Origin: Terrabacter tumescens
Lineage (GTDB): Bacteria > Actinomycetota > Actinomycetes > Actinomycetales > Dermatophilaceae
Direction: 5' to 3'
Assembly: GCF_014646815.1 (NCBI RefSeq)
Contig: NZ_BMNZ01000008.1
Coordinates: forward strand, 112,906-176,905
DNA length: 64,000 nucleotides
The position numbers were made by a program, and so were the translations under genes. The notes below the pieces were generated by a model. The model had not been told where the DNA came from. It saw only the letters and a program-made list of their open reading frames with translations, and ran no database searches. This document shows, one piece after another, positions 8,578-17,442 of the stretch. The number at the start of each line of letters is the position of its first letter. The first letter of the stretch is position 1.

Positions 8578-10094
8578 GCGACCTCGACACGTGGTGGCGT
8601 GACGTCGGCAACGCGGCGGTCGTCGGCACGGCCCGGCGCCCGGTGCCGCCGCTGCCCGACCTCGGGCCGTCAGGAGTGCAGGCTCGTCCGGCGGGTCAGC
8701 CGCGCGAGGAGGCGCTCCTCGACGCCGCCGCCCTCGGCGGGGCCGCGCTGCGCGCCGGACGCAGGCTCGACCACGCCGAGCCTCCGGAGGCCGCACCCGA
8801 CGACCAGCGGGCCGAGGCCCCGAGGCGGGCCGTCCAGCTGCTCGAGCTCGTCCTCACCCAGCCACCCGCCGGCGCCGCGCAGCGCACGGGCCTGCTCGCC
8901 CACTGGCTGCGCGCCGCGGACGACGCGGGCTGCCGCGTGCCGCACGTGCTCGTCCCGACCCTGCTGACCCTCGCCACGGGGTCGCGCGAGCTGCGGCGCC
9001 CGACGGCTGCTGTGCTCGACGAGCGCGGCCGGTGGCTCGCGGGCCTGCGCGAGGACTGGTCGTGGGTGACCGATGCCGCTGCGGGCGCCGAGGCGCGCAG
9101 CGCGTCACGCGCCGCCGGCATCGCGCCCCCGGCCGACGAGTGGGGGCGCCTGCCCTCGACCGACCGGGTCGCCGTGCTGTCCTCCGTCCGCGCGCACGAC
9201 CCAGCCGCGGCACGGGAGCTCATCAGCTCGACGTGGGCGAGCGACTCCGCACGAGACCGGCGCTCGCACCTCGAGACGCTGCGCATCGGCCTGGGCCCCG
9301 ACGACGAGCCGCTGCTCGAGGCGGCGCTCGACGACCGCGCCGGCACCGTACGCGAGATCTCGACAGAGCTGCTCGACGTCCTGCCCGGCTCGGCGCGCGC
9401 CGCGCGGATGGCCGAGCGCCTGCGCCCTCTCGTCCGACGCACCGGACTGCTCGGCCGTGGCGTGGAGGTCACCCTGCCCGACGAGCCCGACCCGGCCGGC
9501 GTCCGCGACGGCCTCGGCAAGCCCCCGCCGCGTCGCTCCGCCCGCGGCTGGTGGCTCGAGCAGCTCTGCGCCGGCGCGCCCCTCGAGGTCTGGGCCGAGC
9601 TGACCGGCGCCGACCCGTCCGCGACGGTCAAGAGGCTCACCGACGCGCAGGCGACGGACGCGCTGGCCGGCATACGCCGTGCGGTGCAGGCCCGGCGCGA
9701 CCCCGAGTGGGCGGCAGCGCTGCTCGAGCGGGGCTGGGACGCCACGCTCGTGCCCGCCCTGCCCCGGGAGCGCCGCGAGCGCATCGTGCTCCAGCGGGTC
9801 GACGCCACGACCGAACGGGTGCACGAGATCGGCTCGGTCGTCGGCTCGGTCGACGCGCCGTGGTCGCCGGACTTCAGCGTCGCGCTCGTCTCCCGGCTGC
9901 GGGCGTCCAGGTTCGGCTCCGCCATGGTGATGGCCTCGATGCCGCACCTGCTCGCCGGGCTGCACCCGGCGGCCCTCGACCCGCTCGAGCGCTGGATCGA
10001 GTCCACCGGCGCCGACCAGACCCTGACGACCAACCTGCGCAACCTGCTCCAGTTCCACTCCGTCAAGCGATCGATCACCGAGGCCTTCAGATGA
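8574..10094 (+). CDS. DUF5691 family protein
   Basis: This 506-residue, Arg/Ala/Leu-rich helical protein begins VSDLDTWWRDVGNAAVVGTA, which fits the DUF5691 family found next to SWIM and MoxR genes. Repeating helical segments in the middle (for example EPLLEAALDDRAGTVREIST) suggest HEAT-like alpha-solenoid repeats, so it may be a scaffold. The GTG start overlaps the SWIM stop, and the stop overlaps the next ATG (ATGA). No catalytic motif is visible. Confidence 0.85.
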   Translation: MSDLDTWWRDVGNAAVVGTARRPVPPLPDLGPSGVQARPAGQPREEALLDAAALGGAALRAGRRLDHAEPPEAAPDDQRAEAPRRAVQLLELVLTQPPAGAAQRTGLLAHWLRAADDAGCRVPHVLVPTLLTLATGSRELRRPTAAVLDERGRWLAGLREDWSWVTDAAAGAEARSASRAAGIAPPADEWGRLPSTDRVAVLSSVRAHDPAAARELISSTWASDSARDRRSHLETLRIGLGPDDEPLLEAALDDRAGTVREISTELLDVLPGSARAARMAERLRPLVRRTGLLGRGVEVTLPDEPDPAGVRDGLGKPPPRRSARGWWLEQLCAGAPLEVWAELTGADPSATVKRLTDAQATDALAGIRRAVQARRDPEWAAALLERGWDATLVPALPRERRERIVLQRVDATTERVHEIGSVVGSVDAPWSPDFSVALVSRLRASRFGSAMVMASMPHLLAGLHPAALDPLERWIESTGADQTLTTNLRNLLQFHSVKRSITEAFR

Positions 10095-11188
10095 GCGAAT
10101 CACCTTCTGCCACCACGGTCCTGCGCGCCCACGCCGAGAACGCGTATGCCGCCGAGCTGGCCGCGCTCGCGGCCAGCGACGACCGACCGCGTCCACCACG
10201 CTGGCGGATGTCGCCCTGGGCCGTCACGACCTACCTCCTCGGCGGCACGCTCGACGACGGCACCGAGATCACGCCGAAGTACCTCGGGTCGCGCCGGCTC
10301 ATGGAGGTCGCCGTCGCCTCGCTCGCCACCGACCGGGCCCTGCTGCTGCTCGGAGTGCCCGGCACGGCCAAGACGTGGGTCAGCGAGCACCTCGCGGCCG
10401 CTGTCAGCGGGTCGTCGACGCTCGTCGTCCAGGGCACGGCCGGCACGCCCGAGGAGTCGCTGCGCTACGGCTGGAACTACGCGCGGCTGCTCGCCGAGGG
10501 CCCGACGCGTGGCGCTCTCGTGCCGAGCCCGGTCATGCGCGCCATGGAGACGGGCTCGCTCGTGCGCATCGAGGAGCTGACGCGCATCCCGGCCGACGTC
10601 CAGGACGCCCTCATCACGGTGCTGTCGGAGAAGCACCTGCCGATCCCCGAGCTCGACTCCGAGGTGCAGGCGCAGCAGGGCTTCAACGTCATCGCCACGG
10701 CCAACAACCGCGACAAGGGCGTCAACGACCTGTCGTCGGCGCTCAAGCGCCGCTTCAACACGCTCGTGCTGCCGCTGCCCGACTCCCTCGAGCAGGAGGT
10801 CGAGATCGTGCGCACCCGCGTCGACTCCCTCGGCCGCTCGCTCGAGCTGCCGCCCGGGCTCGAGTCGCTCGCGGAGATCGAGCGCGTCGTCACGATCTTC
10901 CGCGAGCTGCGGTCGGGCGTCACGGCCGACCAGCGCACGACGGTGAAGTCGCCGTCGGCCACCCTCTCGACGGCCGAGGCCATCTCGGTCATGACCAACG
11001 GCCTGTCGCTCGCGGCCCACTTCGGCGACGGCGTGGTCCGTGCCGACGACGTCGCGGCCGGCCTCGTCGGGGCTGTCGTCAAGGACCCGGTCCAGGACCG
11101 GATCGTCTGGCAGGAGTACCTCGAGACCGTGGTCAAGGACCGCACCGAGTGGACCGACCTCTACCGCGCGTGCCGCGAGCTGGGCTGA
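10091..11188 (+). CDS. MoxR-family AAA+ ATPase
   Basis: This 365-residue protein has Walker A GVPGTAKT (residues 88-95), Walker B LVRIEE (157-162) and a sensor-1 region with ATANNRDKG, followed by the arginine-finger-like LKRRFN. MoxR ATPases are chaperone-like motors that work with von Willebrand A proteins to mature or remodel a client. The VWA partner is two genes downstream in the same operon. The ATG overlaps the upstream stop; one base separates its stop from the next start. Confidence 0.93.
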   Translation: MSESPSATTVLRAHAENAYAAELAALAASDDRPRPPRWRMSPWAVTTYLLGGTLDDGTEITPKYLGSRRLMEVAVASLATDRALLLLGVPGTAKTWVSEHLAAAVSGSSTLVVQGTAGTPEESLRYGWNYARLLAEGPTRGALVPSPVMRAMETGSLVRIEELTRIPADVQDALITVLSEKHLPIPELDSEVQAQQGFNVIATANNRDKGVNDLSSALKRRFNTLVLPLPDSLEQEVEIVRTRVDSLGRSLELPPGLESLAEIERVVTIFRELRSGVTADQRTTVKSPSATLSTAEAISVMTNGLSLAAHFGDGVVRADDVAAGLVGAVVKDPVQDRIVWQEYLETVVKDRTEWTDLYRACRELG

Positions 11189-11189
11189 C

Positions 11190-13418
11190 ATGACCCAGGT
11201 GGAGGTGCTGGGCGTCCGGCACCACGGACCGGGCTCCGCGCGATCGGTCGCGCGCGCCCTCGACGAGCTGCAGCCCGACGTCGTCGTCATCGAGGGGCCG
11301 CCCGAGCTCGACGCCCTCGTCCCGCTCGCGGCCGACCCCGACCTCGTGCCGCCGGTGGCCGGCCTCGTCTATGCCGTCGACGAGCCGCGGCGCGCCGCCT
11401 TCTACCCGTTCGCGGTCTTCTCACCCGAGTGGGTCGCCCTGCGGTGGGCGCTCGAGCACGGCGTCGACGTCCGCTTCGCCGACCTGCCCGCGACGCACCA
11501 CCTCGCCGACAGCGACGGCGAGGAGGCGCCTCGCCGCCCGGGTCGGCGGGTCGACCCGATCACGGCCCTCGCCTCGGCCGCCGGCTACGACGACCCCGAG
11601 CGCTGGTGGGAGGACGCTGTCGAGCACCGCCGCACGTCCTCGCTGACGCACTTCGCGCACCTGCGCGAGGCGATGCACGGTGTCCGTGGAGACCTCGAGG
11701 TCGACGACGACGCCCGACGAGAAGCGTTCATGCGCAAGGTGATCCGGGCCGAGATGCGCGCCGGTCGCGAGCGCGTCGCCGTCGTCTGCGGCGCCTACCA
11801 CGCGCCGGCCCTCGACCCGGCGTCGTTCCCGCCGGTGAGCCGCGACAACGCCCTGACGAGCAAGCTGCCCAGGATCAAGGTCGCCGCGACGTGGGCGCCG
11901 TGGAGCTCCGAACGGCTGTCGTATGCCAGTGGCTACGGCGCCGGGGTCCGCTCGCCGGGGTGGTACCACCACCTCTTCGTCACCCCCGACGACGACGTCG
12001 TGCCGTCGTGGTTCGTCCGGGTCGCCCGGACCCTGCGCGGCGAGAACCTCGACGCGTCGACGGCGTCGGTCGTCGAGGCGACCCGGCTGGCCGGTGCGCT
12101 CGCAGCGGTGCGTGGTCGTCCGTCCGTCGGCCTGGCCGAGCTGACCGACGCCGCCCGCGCGGTGCTCACCGAGGGCGCCGACCTCCCGCTGCGGTTCGTC
12201 GACCGCACCCTCGTCATCGGCGAGGAGCTCGGCCGGGTCCCGGAGTCCACCCCCATGGTCCCGCTAGCCGGCGACCTGGCCCGGCAGCAGAAGTCGCTGC
12301 GGCTCAAGGCCTCCGCGACCTCGACCGTCGTCCAGCTCGACCTGCGCCGCGAGTCGCAGCTGGCCCGCTCGGTGCTGCTGCACCGCCTCGCGGTGCTCGA
12401 CGTGCCGTGGGGCACGCAGGTCGAGGCGGGCCGCACCATGGGCACGTTCAAGGAGGCGTGGGAGCTCGAGTGGACGCCCGAGCTCGCCGTCGCCGTCATC
12501 GAGGCGAGCCTCTACGGCACGACCGTCCGCACCGCGGCCGAGTCCCGCATCGCCGAGGAGGCCCGTGAGGCAGCCGACCTCGGCGTGCTCGGCCGGCTCA
12601 TCGAGGAGTGCCTGCTCGCCGACCTGCCCGAGGGCCTGCGCGCCGTCGTCGCCGCTCTCGCCGAGCGCACGGCCAAGCAGCACGACACCCGGGCCCTGCT
12701 CGAGACCGTCGAGCCCCTCGCCCGCACCTGCCGCTACGGCGACGTCCGCGGCGTCGACGTCGCCGACGTGACCCACGTGCTGCAGACCGTCGTCGTGCGC
12801 GCCTCCGTCGGGCTCCGGGCAGCCTGCTCCAGCCTCGACGACGACAGCGCCGCCGCGATGCGGACCGCGGTCGAGGCGGCCCACCGAGGGGTGGCCCTCG
12901 TCGACCGCGACGACCTGCGCGAGCCGTGGTCCGAGGCGCTCGTGACGGTCGGCCGCGACGAGGCCATCCACGGCGCCGTCGCCGGGCGCGTCAACCGGCT
13001 CCTGCTCGACGGCGGCCTGCTCACCCACGACGAGGCGGCCGCGCGCCTGAGCCGCCGCCTCTCCCCCGGCACGCCCGCCCCCGCGGCGGCCGCCTGGCTC
13101 GACGGCTTCCTCACGGGCGAGGCGCTGCTGCTCATCCACGGCGACGACCTGCTCTCGATCATCGACGAGTGGCTCGTCGGCGCCACCGAGGAGTCGTTCG
13201 AGGACCTCCTGCCGCTCGTGCGCCGCACCTTCTCGCGCTACCAGCCCGCGGAACGCCGCCTCATCGGGACGCACCTGCGCGACCTGGCCACCGGACGGCA
13301 TTCCGGCGCAGAGCGCCGGCTCCAGCCATCCCCCACCACGGACTCGCTCGACCTCGACCGCGCCGCCCCGGCCATCGCGGCCGTCGCGCGCCTGCTCGGG
13401 ATGGAGGTGGCGTCATGA
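11190..13418 (+). CDS. DUF5682 family protein
   Basis: This 742-residue protein begins with the GVRHHGPGSARS block (residues 8-19), and EGPPE follows at 35-39, the hallmark of DUF5682. The early His motif followed by an E-rich strand end resembles the TraB/TIKI/EreA-like superfamily of putative metal-dependent hydrolases, so an enzymatic role is possible; I infer this from the pattern only. It is coupled by a one-base gap to the MoxR gene and by an ATGA overlap to the VWA gene. Its large size makes it the likely client or effector of the motor. Confidence 0.85.
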   Translation: MTQVEVLGVRHHGPGSARSVARALDELQPDVVVIEGPPELDALVPLAADPDLVPPVAGLVYAVDEPRRAAFYPFAVFSPEWVALRWALEHGVDVRFADLPATHHLADSDGEEAPRRPGRRVDPITALASAAGYDDPERWWEDAVEHRRTSSLTHFAHLREAMHGVRGDLEVDDDARREAFMRKVIRAEMRAGRERVAVVCGAYHAPALDPASFPPVSRDNALTSKLPRIKVAATWAPWSSERLSYASGYGAGVRSPGWYHHLFVTPDDDVVPSWFVRVARTLRGENLDASTASVVEATRLAGALAAVRGRPSVGLAELTDAARAVLTEGADLPLRFVDRTLVIGEELGRVPESTPMVPLAGDLARQQKSLRLKASATSTVVQLDLRRESQLARSVLLHRLAVLDVPWGTQVEAGRTMGTFKEAWELEWTPELAVAVIEASLYGTTVRTAAESRIAEEAREAADLGVLGRLIEECLLADLPEGLRAVVAALAERTAKQHDTRALLETVEPLARTCRYGDVRGVDVADVTHVLQTVVVRASVGLRAACSSLDDDSAAAMRTAVEAAHRGVALVDRDDLREPWSEALVTVGRDEAIHGAVAGRVNRLLLDGGLLTHDEAAARLSRRLSPGTPAPAAAAWLDGFLTGEALLLIHGDDLLSIIDEWLVGATEESFEDLLPLVRRTFSRYQPAERRLIGTHLRDLATGRHSGAERRLQPSPTTDSLDLDRAAPAIAAVARLLGMEVAS

Positions 13419-14581
13419 CCGACCGCGACCGGCTGACCCGGTGGCGGCTCGTCCTCGGCGGCGAGCAGTCCGACGGCATCGGCGAGGCGGCCACGCTCGA
13501 GGCCGACGACCTCAAGCGCGACGACGCCCTGCGCGAGCTCTACGACGGCGAGCGCCGCAGCGGACTCGGCGCCTCCGCGCCCAAGGTCGCGCGGTGGCTC
13601 GGCGACATCCGCGGCTACTTCCCGTCGTCGGTCGTGCAGGTCATGCAGCACGACGCGATGGACCGCCTCGGCCTGACCCAGCTCCTGCTCGAGCCCGAGC
13701 TCATGGAGGCGGTGCAGCCCGACGTGGGCCTCGTGGCGACCCTCGTCGGGCTGAACCGCATCATCCCCGAGCGGTCCCGGGCGACCGCGCGCGCCGTCGT
13801 GCGGGTCGTCACCGACGAGCTCGAGGAGCGCCTGCGCGCCGAGACGGTCCAGGCCGTCACCGGCGCCCTCAACCGGGCGTCCAGGACCCGCCGCCCCAAG
13901 GCCTCCGACATCGACTGGAACCGCACCATCGCGGCCAACCTCAAGCACTACCAGCCCGAGCACGGCACCGTCGTGCCCGAGCGGCTCGTCGGCCACGCCC
14001 GGCGCGCGCACCGCGTCGAGCGACGGATCATCCTCTGCATCGACCAGTCCGGCTCCATGGCCGAGTCGGTCGTCTACTCCAGCGTCTTCGGCGCCGTGCT
14101 CGCCTCGCTGCGGTCGGTCGAGACCAAGCTCGTCGTTTTCGACACGGCCGTCGTCGACCTGACCGACGAGCTCGACGACCCCGTCGACGTGCTCTTCGGG
14201 GTGCAGCTGGGTGGCGGCACCGACATCAACCAGGCGCTCGCCTACTGCGAGGGCCTCATCGAGCAGCCCGGCGAGACGGTGCTCGTGCTCATCAGTGACC
14301 TCTACGAGGGCGGCATCGCCGAGGAGATGGTGCGGCGGGCGTCCTCGATCGTGGCGTCCGGGGCGACGATGGTCGCCCTGCTGGCGCTCAGCGACTCCGG
14401 CCGGCCGAGCTTCGACGCGGGCCACGCCGCGGCGCTCGCAGCCGTCGGGGTGCCGGCCTTCGCGTGCACGCCCGACCGCTTCCCCGACCTCATGGCCACC
14501 GCCATCGAGAAGCGCGACATCACCGCCTGGGCCGCGGCCAACGACATCGTCACCACCCACGAGCCCGAGCCGACGGCGTGA
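13415..14581 (+). CDS. VWA-domain protein, MoxR partner
   Basis: This 388-residue protein ends in a von Willebrand factor A domain with an intact MIDAS: D210, S212, S214 (DQSGS), T269 (GGGTD) and D295 (ISDLYEGG). The N-terminal 200 residues are helical and lack a recognisable domain. It has no signal peptide or membrane helix, so the complex is probably cytosolic. VWA proteins bind MoxR rings through the metal site. It closes the operon, and the next gene begins 26 bases later. Confidence 0.93.
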   Translation: MTDRDRLTRWRLVLGGEQSDGIGEAATLEADDLKRDDALRELYDGERRSGLGASAPKVARWLGDIRGYFPSSVVQVMQHDAMDRLGLTQLLLEPELMEAVQPDVGLVATLVGLNRIIPERSRATARAVVRVVTDELEERLRAETVQAVTGALNRASRTRRPKASDIDWNRTIAANLKHYQPEHGTVVPERLVGHARRAHRVERRIILCIDQSGSMAESVVYSSVFGAVLASLRSVETKLVVFDTAVVDLTDELDDPVDVLFGVQLGGGTDINQALAYCEGLIEQPGETVLVLISDLYEGGIAEEMVRRASSIVASGATMVALLALSDSGRPSFDAGHAAALAAVGVPAFACTPDRFPDLMATAIEKRDITAWAAANDIVTTHEPEPTA

Positions 14582-14607
14582 GCCGCGCCGGACGGCATAC
14601 TCACGCC

Positions 14608-15243
14608 ATGCGACTGCACCCCGACGAGACCGAGGCCGGGCCCTGGCGCCGCGTCGACGACGACGACCTCGCCGCGCTCCTCGCGAGGCTGCTGTCCGAC
14701 GGACGTGGCGTGCTGCTCGTCGACGGCCGCTCGGGCGCCGGCAAGTCCACCGTCGCCGCGCGGATCGCGGCCCTGCTCGACGGGGCCGTCGTGCACAGCG
14801 ACGACCTCGCCTGGCACCACGACGCCTTCGCGTGGGACGACCTCGCGACCACCCACGTCATCGAGCCGTGGCGCCGCGGGGAGCGCATCGACTACACCCC
14901 GCCCGGCTGGGTCGCGCAGGGCCGCGACGGGTCGGTGACGGTGCCCGATGGCGTACGCGTGCTCCTCCTCGAGGGGGTCGGTGCGGGCCGCGCGTCGCTG
15001 GCCGAGCACGCCGATGCCGTCGTCTGGGTGCAGTCGGACCGTGACGAGGCGCGCGAGCGCGGGCTGCGTCGCGACGTCGAGCTGGGGCGCACGACGGTCG
15101 AGGCGGAGCGCTTCTGGGACGAGTGGATGGCGGCCGAGGAGCCGTTCCTCGCGCAGGACCGTCCGTGGGAGCGCGCCGACCTCGTCGTGTGCGCGCTCGA
15201 GTCGGAGTGGGTGCCCGGCCGCACCACCGTGGCGCGCGGGTGA
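14608..15243 (+). CDS. P-loop nucleoside-kinase-like protein
   Basis: This 211-residue protein has a Walker A GRSGAGKST (residues 40-48), a VVHSDDLAWHHD acidic strand, and the uridine-kinase-like layout with an HxxD region and LLLEGVGAG. It resembles uridine kinase/phosphoribulokinase-type ATP-binding proteins of actinobacteria. The substrate is not certain. A CATACT -10 box, part of a GGCATAC word (14594-14600), lies 6 bases before the ATG, so it may be transcribed leaderless and separately from the VWA operon. Confidence 0.8.
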   Translation: MRLHPDETEAGPWRRVDDDDLAALLARLLSDGRGVLLVDGRSGAGKSTVAARIAALLDGAVVHSDDLAWHHDAFAWDDLATTHVIEPWRRGERIDYTPPGWVAQGRDGSVTVPDGVRVLLLEGVGAGRASLAEHADAVVWVQSDRDEARERGLRRDVELGRTTVEAERFWDEWMAAEEPFLAQDRPWERADLVVCALESEWVPGRTTVARG

Positions 15244-15298
15244 GGCCGGGCCGAGGGCCCGACGCCCGCCCGGCACGCCACGGTGGTCAGGTCGTCGA

Positions 15299-15498
15299 TC
15301 AGGACGCGGTGCGGTAGATCCCACGTCCGTACGTCGCGACGTAGAGGTTGCCGTCCGGCCCCTCCAGCGCCTGGGTGGCGATGGTGACGGGGATGGCGTC
15401 ACGCGACCACTGGGGAGCGCCGCTGCGCAACGACGACAGGGTCACGGGCGAAGCTGATGGCGCGCGGAGTCGGACCCGGTACCCGGCCACAGTCTCCC
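15299..15498 (-). pseudogene. C-terminal remnant of a BNR/sialidase-like repeat protein
   Basis: The last 25 or so codons of this frame read GPDGNLYVATYGRGIYRTA before the stop. That is the typical closing blade of secreted BNR/glycosyl-hydrolase-like beta-propellers (ATYGRGI/VWR). No start or upstream propeller is present; the frame runs into the heliorhodopsin gene. I read it as the 3' scar of a lost gene at the edge of a possible insertion. Residues upstream of about 15445 are of doubtful origin. Confidence 0.45.
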
Positions 15499-15503
15499 CA
15501 CGC

Positions 15504-16349
15504 TCACCCGACAAGCACGTTGGCGAACACCTGCCATGCCAGCAAGCTCTTCGCCACGAGACTGAGGACGATGTAGGTGCGCTCACCTGTCAGGTAGTCC
15601 TGCCAGCGGCCGACCTGTCTGTACTGGAGCCACTGGTTGATGGCGAAGCTGTTGAAGAACACGAAGAGCGAGACGATGATCCCGTAGACGAATCCCGGCG
15701 GGCCGGGGCCGTCCTTGACGGCCACGTTGACGATCAGGTAGACCGCGGAGGCCAGCCAAGGCCCGACGCCGGCGACGCAACCGAACCAGAACGGCGTCCA
15801 CCAGGCGCGTTGCCCGCGAACCGGATGCCCATCCTTGCCGTGCATCAAACCGTTGTTGGACATCTCCATCAGCCACCCGAACAGGATCATCGAGACGTTG
15901 GCGATGCCGAGCCCGATGAGTGCCGCGATGTCGGAGATCCCCAGCACCAGGCTGATGAGGACGATCATCAGCGTCGAGGAGAGGCTGTACTCCACCCAGC
16001 GGAACCGGTTGCGACCCTTCGAGAGCTCGTCGATGTAGCGGGTGAAACCCCACGGCAAGGCGATCAGGAAGTGGAAGAACGCCGACAGGAACAGGAACGA
16101 AGCCGTTGCCGGTCCCAGTGGCAGGTCGAACACGAGGTTCGTGACGCCCTCAGAGAGCGGCGAGCCCGGCGGCCCGTTCAGCGCAAAGGTGGACACCGGC
16201 AGCGTGAAGTCGTTGCTGAGCGCCACCATGGCCAAGCCGGACACCAGATGCAGGAATCCCATGACCGCGTTGAAGACCCGCAGGCGCTTCGCGGTGTCGC
16301 TGCCCACGTGGACGGACCGGGTCTGAAGCGCCAAGGGATAGGTGCTCAT
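15504..16349 (-). CDS. Heliorhodopsin
   Basis: This 281-residue, seven-helix membrane protein matches the heliorhodopsin family. The retinal-binding lysine is K267 in helix 7 (SLVAKSLLAWQVF). The helix 3 counterion is E120 (RFRWVEYSLSS). Conserved blocks IALPWGFTRYIDELSKGRN and WTPFWFG are present. Heliorhodopsins bind all-trans retinal, insert with inverted topology relative to type-1 rhodopsins and are thought to be light sensors or modulators rather than pumps. I chose the ATG at 16349 because the longer frame to 16460 is basic and lies in the cysM promoter. No retinal or carotenoid synthesis gene is in the window. The gene looks less GC-rich than its neighbours and holds no GGCATAC word. 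Confidence 0.92.
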   Translation of the reverse strand: MSTYPLALQTRSVHVGSDTAKRLRVFNAVMGFLHLVSGLAMVALSNDFTLPVSTFALNGPPGSPLSEGVTNLVFDLPLGPATASFLFLSAFFHFLIALPWGFTRYIDELSKGRNRFRWVEYSLSSTLMIVLISLVLGISDIAALIGLGIANVSMILFGWLMEMSNNGLMHGKDGHPVRGQRAWWTPFWFGCVAGVGPWLASAVYLIVNVAVKDGPGPPGFVYGIIVSLFVFFNSFAINQWLQYRQVGRWQDYLTGERTYIVLSLVAKSLLAWQVFANVLVG

Positions 16350-16459
16350 GCCGCAGTGTTGCACCCCTGGCAGGAACGTCAATCCTCGCGGACGTCTACG
16401 TGCTCGGTGGATGCATGGAGGTCGAGCAGTCGCCTGCGGTTCTTCGGCGACCGCCGTCA

Positions 16460-16465
16460 TAGACT
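16460..16465 (+). promoter_or_regulatory. -10 box TAGACT, leaderless promoter of cysM
   Basis: TAGACT lies 7 bases before the GTG at 16473, matching the spacing seen at several other genes in the window. The divergent heliorhodopsin starts 111 bases away. Confidence 0.5.
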
Positions 16466-16472
16466 GCGGCGG

Positions 16473-17387
16473 GTGAGCAACCCTCCGCGGTACCCCACGA
16501 TGGAGGACGTCATCGGTGACACCCCGCTGGTGCGTCTACAGCGCCTTCCGGGGCTGGAGAACGAACGCCGCGGCAACGTGCTGCTCGCCAAGCTCGAGGG
16601 GAACAACCCGGCCGGCTCGGTGAAGGACCGGCCGGCGATCAGCATGATCCGCGGCGCCGAGGAGCGGGGGGAGATCTCCCCCGGCGACACCCTGCTGGAA
16701 GCCACGTCCGGCAACACCGGGATCGGCTTGGCGATGGCGGCGGCGATCAGCGGCTACCCACTGGTCATCGTGATGCCCGAGGACGCCTCCACCGAGCGCA
16801 TCCAGACGATGAGGGCGTACGGAGCCGACCTGGTCCTCACCCCGGCGCGCGGCGGCATGGAAGAGGCCCGCGACGTCGTCGCGCGGATGGAGCGGGAGGG
16901 CCGCGGCCGGGTCCTGGACCAGTTCGGCAACCCGGACAACCCTCGTGCCCACGAGGTAGGGACGGGCCCGGAGCTGTGGCGCCAGACCGACGGACGGATC
17001 ACGCACTTCGTGTCCGCGATGGGCACCACCGGCACGATCACCGGGGTCTCGCGGTTCCTGAAGTCACGCAACCCCGGTGTCCAGATCGTCGGGGCACAGC
17101 CCGCGGAGGGGTCGAAGATTCCCGGGATCCGCGCTTGGACACGGGAGTACGTGCCGAAGATCTTCGACCCGTCGGCGGTGGACCGGACCGTGGAGGTCAC
17201 CCAGGCCGACGCCGAGGAGACGGCCCGTCAGCTGGCCCGCCAAGAAGGCATCTTCGGAGGTGTCTCGGCGGCCGGCGCTTGCTGGACCGCCCTGCAGGTG
17301 GCCCAGGAGGTCGAGGGGGCGACGATCGTCTTCGTGGTCTGCGACCGCGGCGACCGGTACCTCTCCAGCGGCGTGTTCCCCGCGTGA
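16473..17387 (+). CDS. cysM: Cysteine synthase B (PLP-dependent)
   Basis: This 304-residue fold-type II PLP enzyme makes cysteine from O-acetylserine or O-phosphoserine and a sulfur donor. The PLP lysine lies in NPAGSVKDRPA, the substrate-binding loop is TSGNTGIGLA, and the phosphate loop is GTTGTITG. The opening YPTMEDVIGDTPLVRLQR is typical of CysM. The GTG start follows a -10 box by 7 bases. The ATG at 16500 is an alternative. It is divergent from heliorhodopsin. Confidence 0.93.
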   Translation: MSNPPRYPTMEDVIGDTPLVRLQRLPGLENERRGNVLLAKLEGNNPAGSVKDRPAISMIRGAEERGEISPGDTLLEATSGNTGIGLAMAAAISGYPLVIVMPEDASTERIQTMRAYGADLVLTPARGGMEEARDVVARMEREGRGRVLDQFGNPDNPRAHEVGTGPELWRQTDGRITHFVSAMGTTGTITGVSRFLKSRNPGVQIVGAQPAEGSKIPGIRAWTREYVPKIFDPSAVDRTVEVTQADAEETARQLARQEGIFGGVSAAGACWTALQVAQEVEGATIVFVVCDRGDRYLSSGVFPA

Positions 17388-17442
17388 GGTTCGGCCCCCA
17401 TCAGGCAGGCATACGCCATCGCGGCTTGAAGGGGCTTCCGCC

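Noticed and set aside
11040..11189. Upstream extension of DUF5682 into the MoxR gene
   Set aside because: It would overlap the MoxR gene by 150 bases with a composition typical of shadow frames; HH-motif spacing favours 11190.
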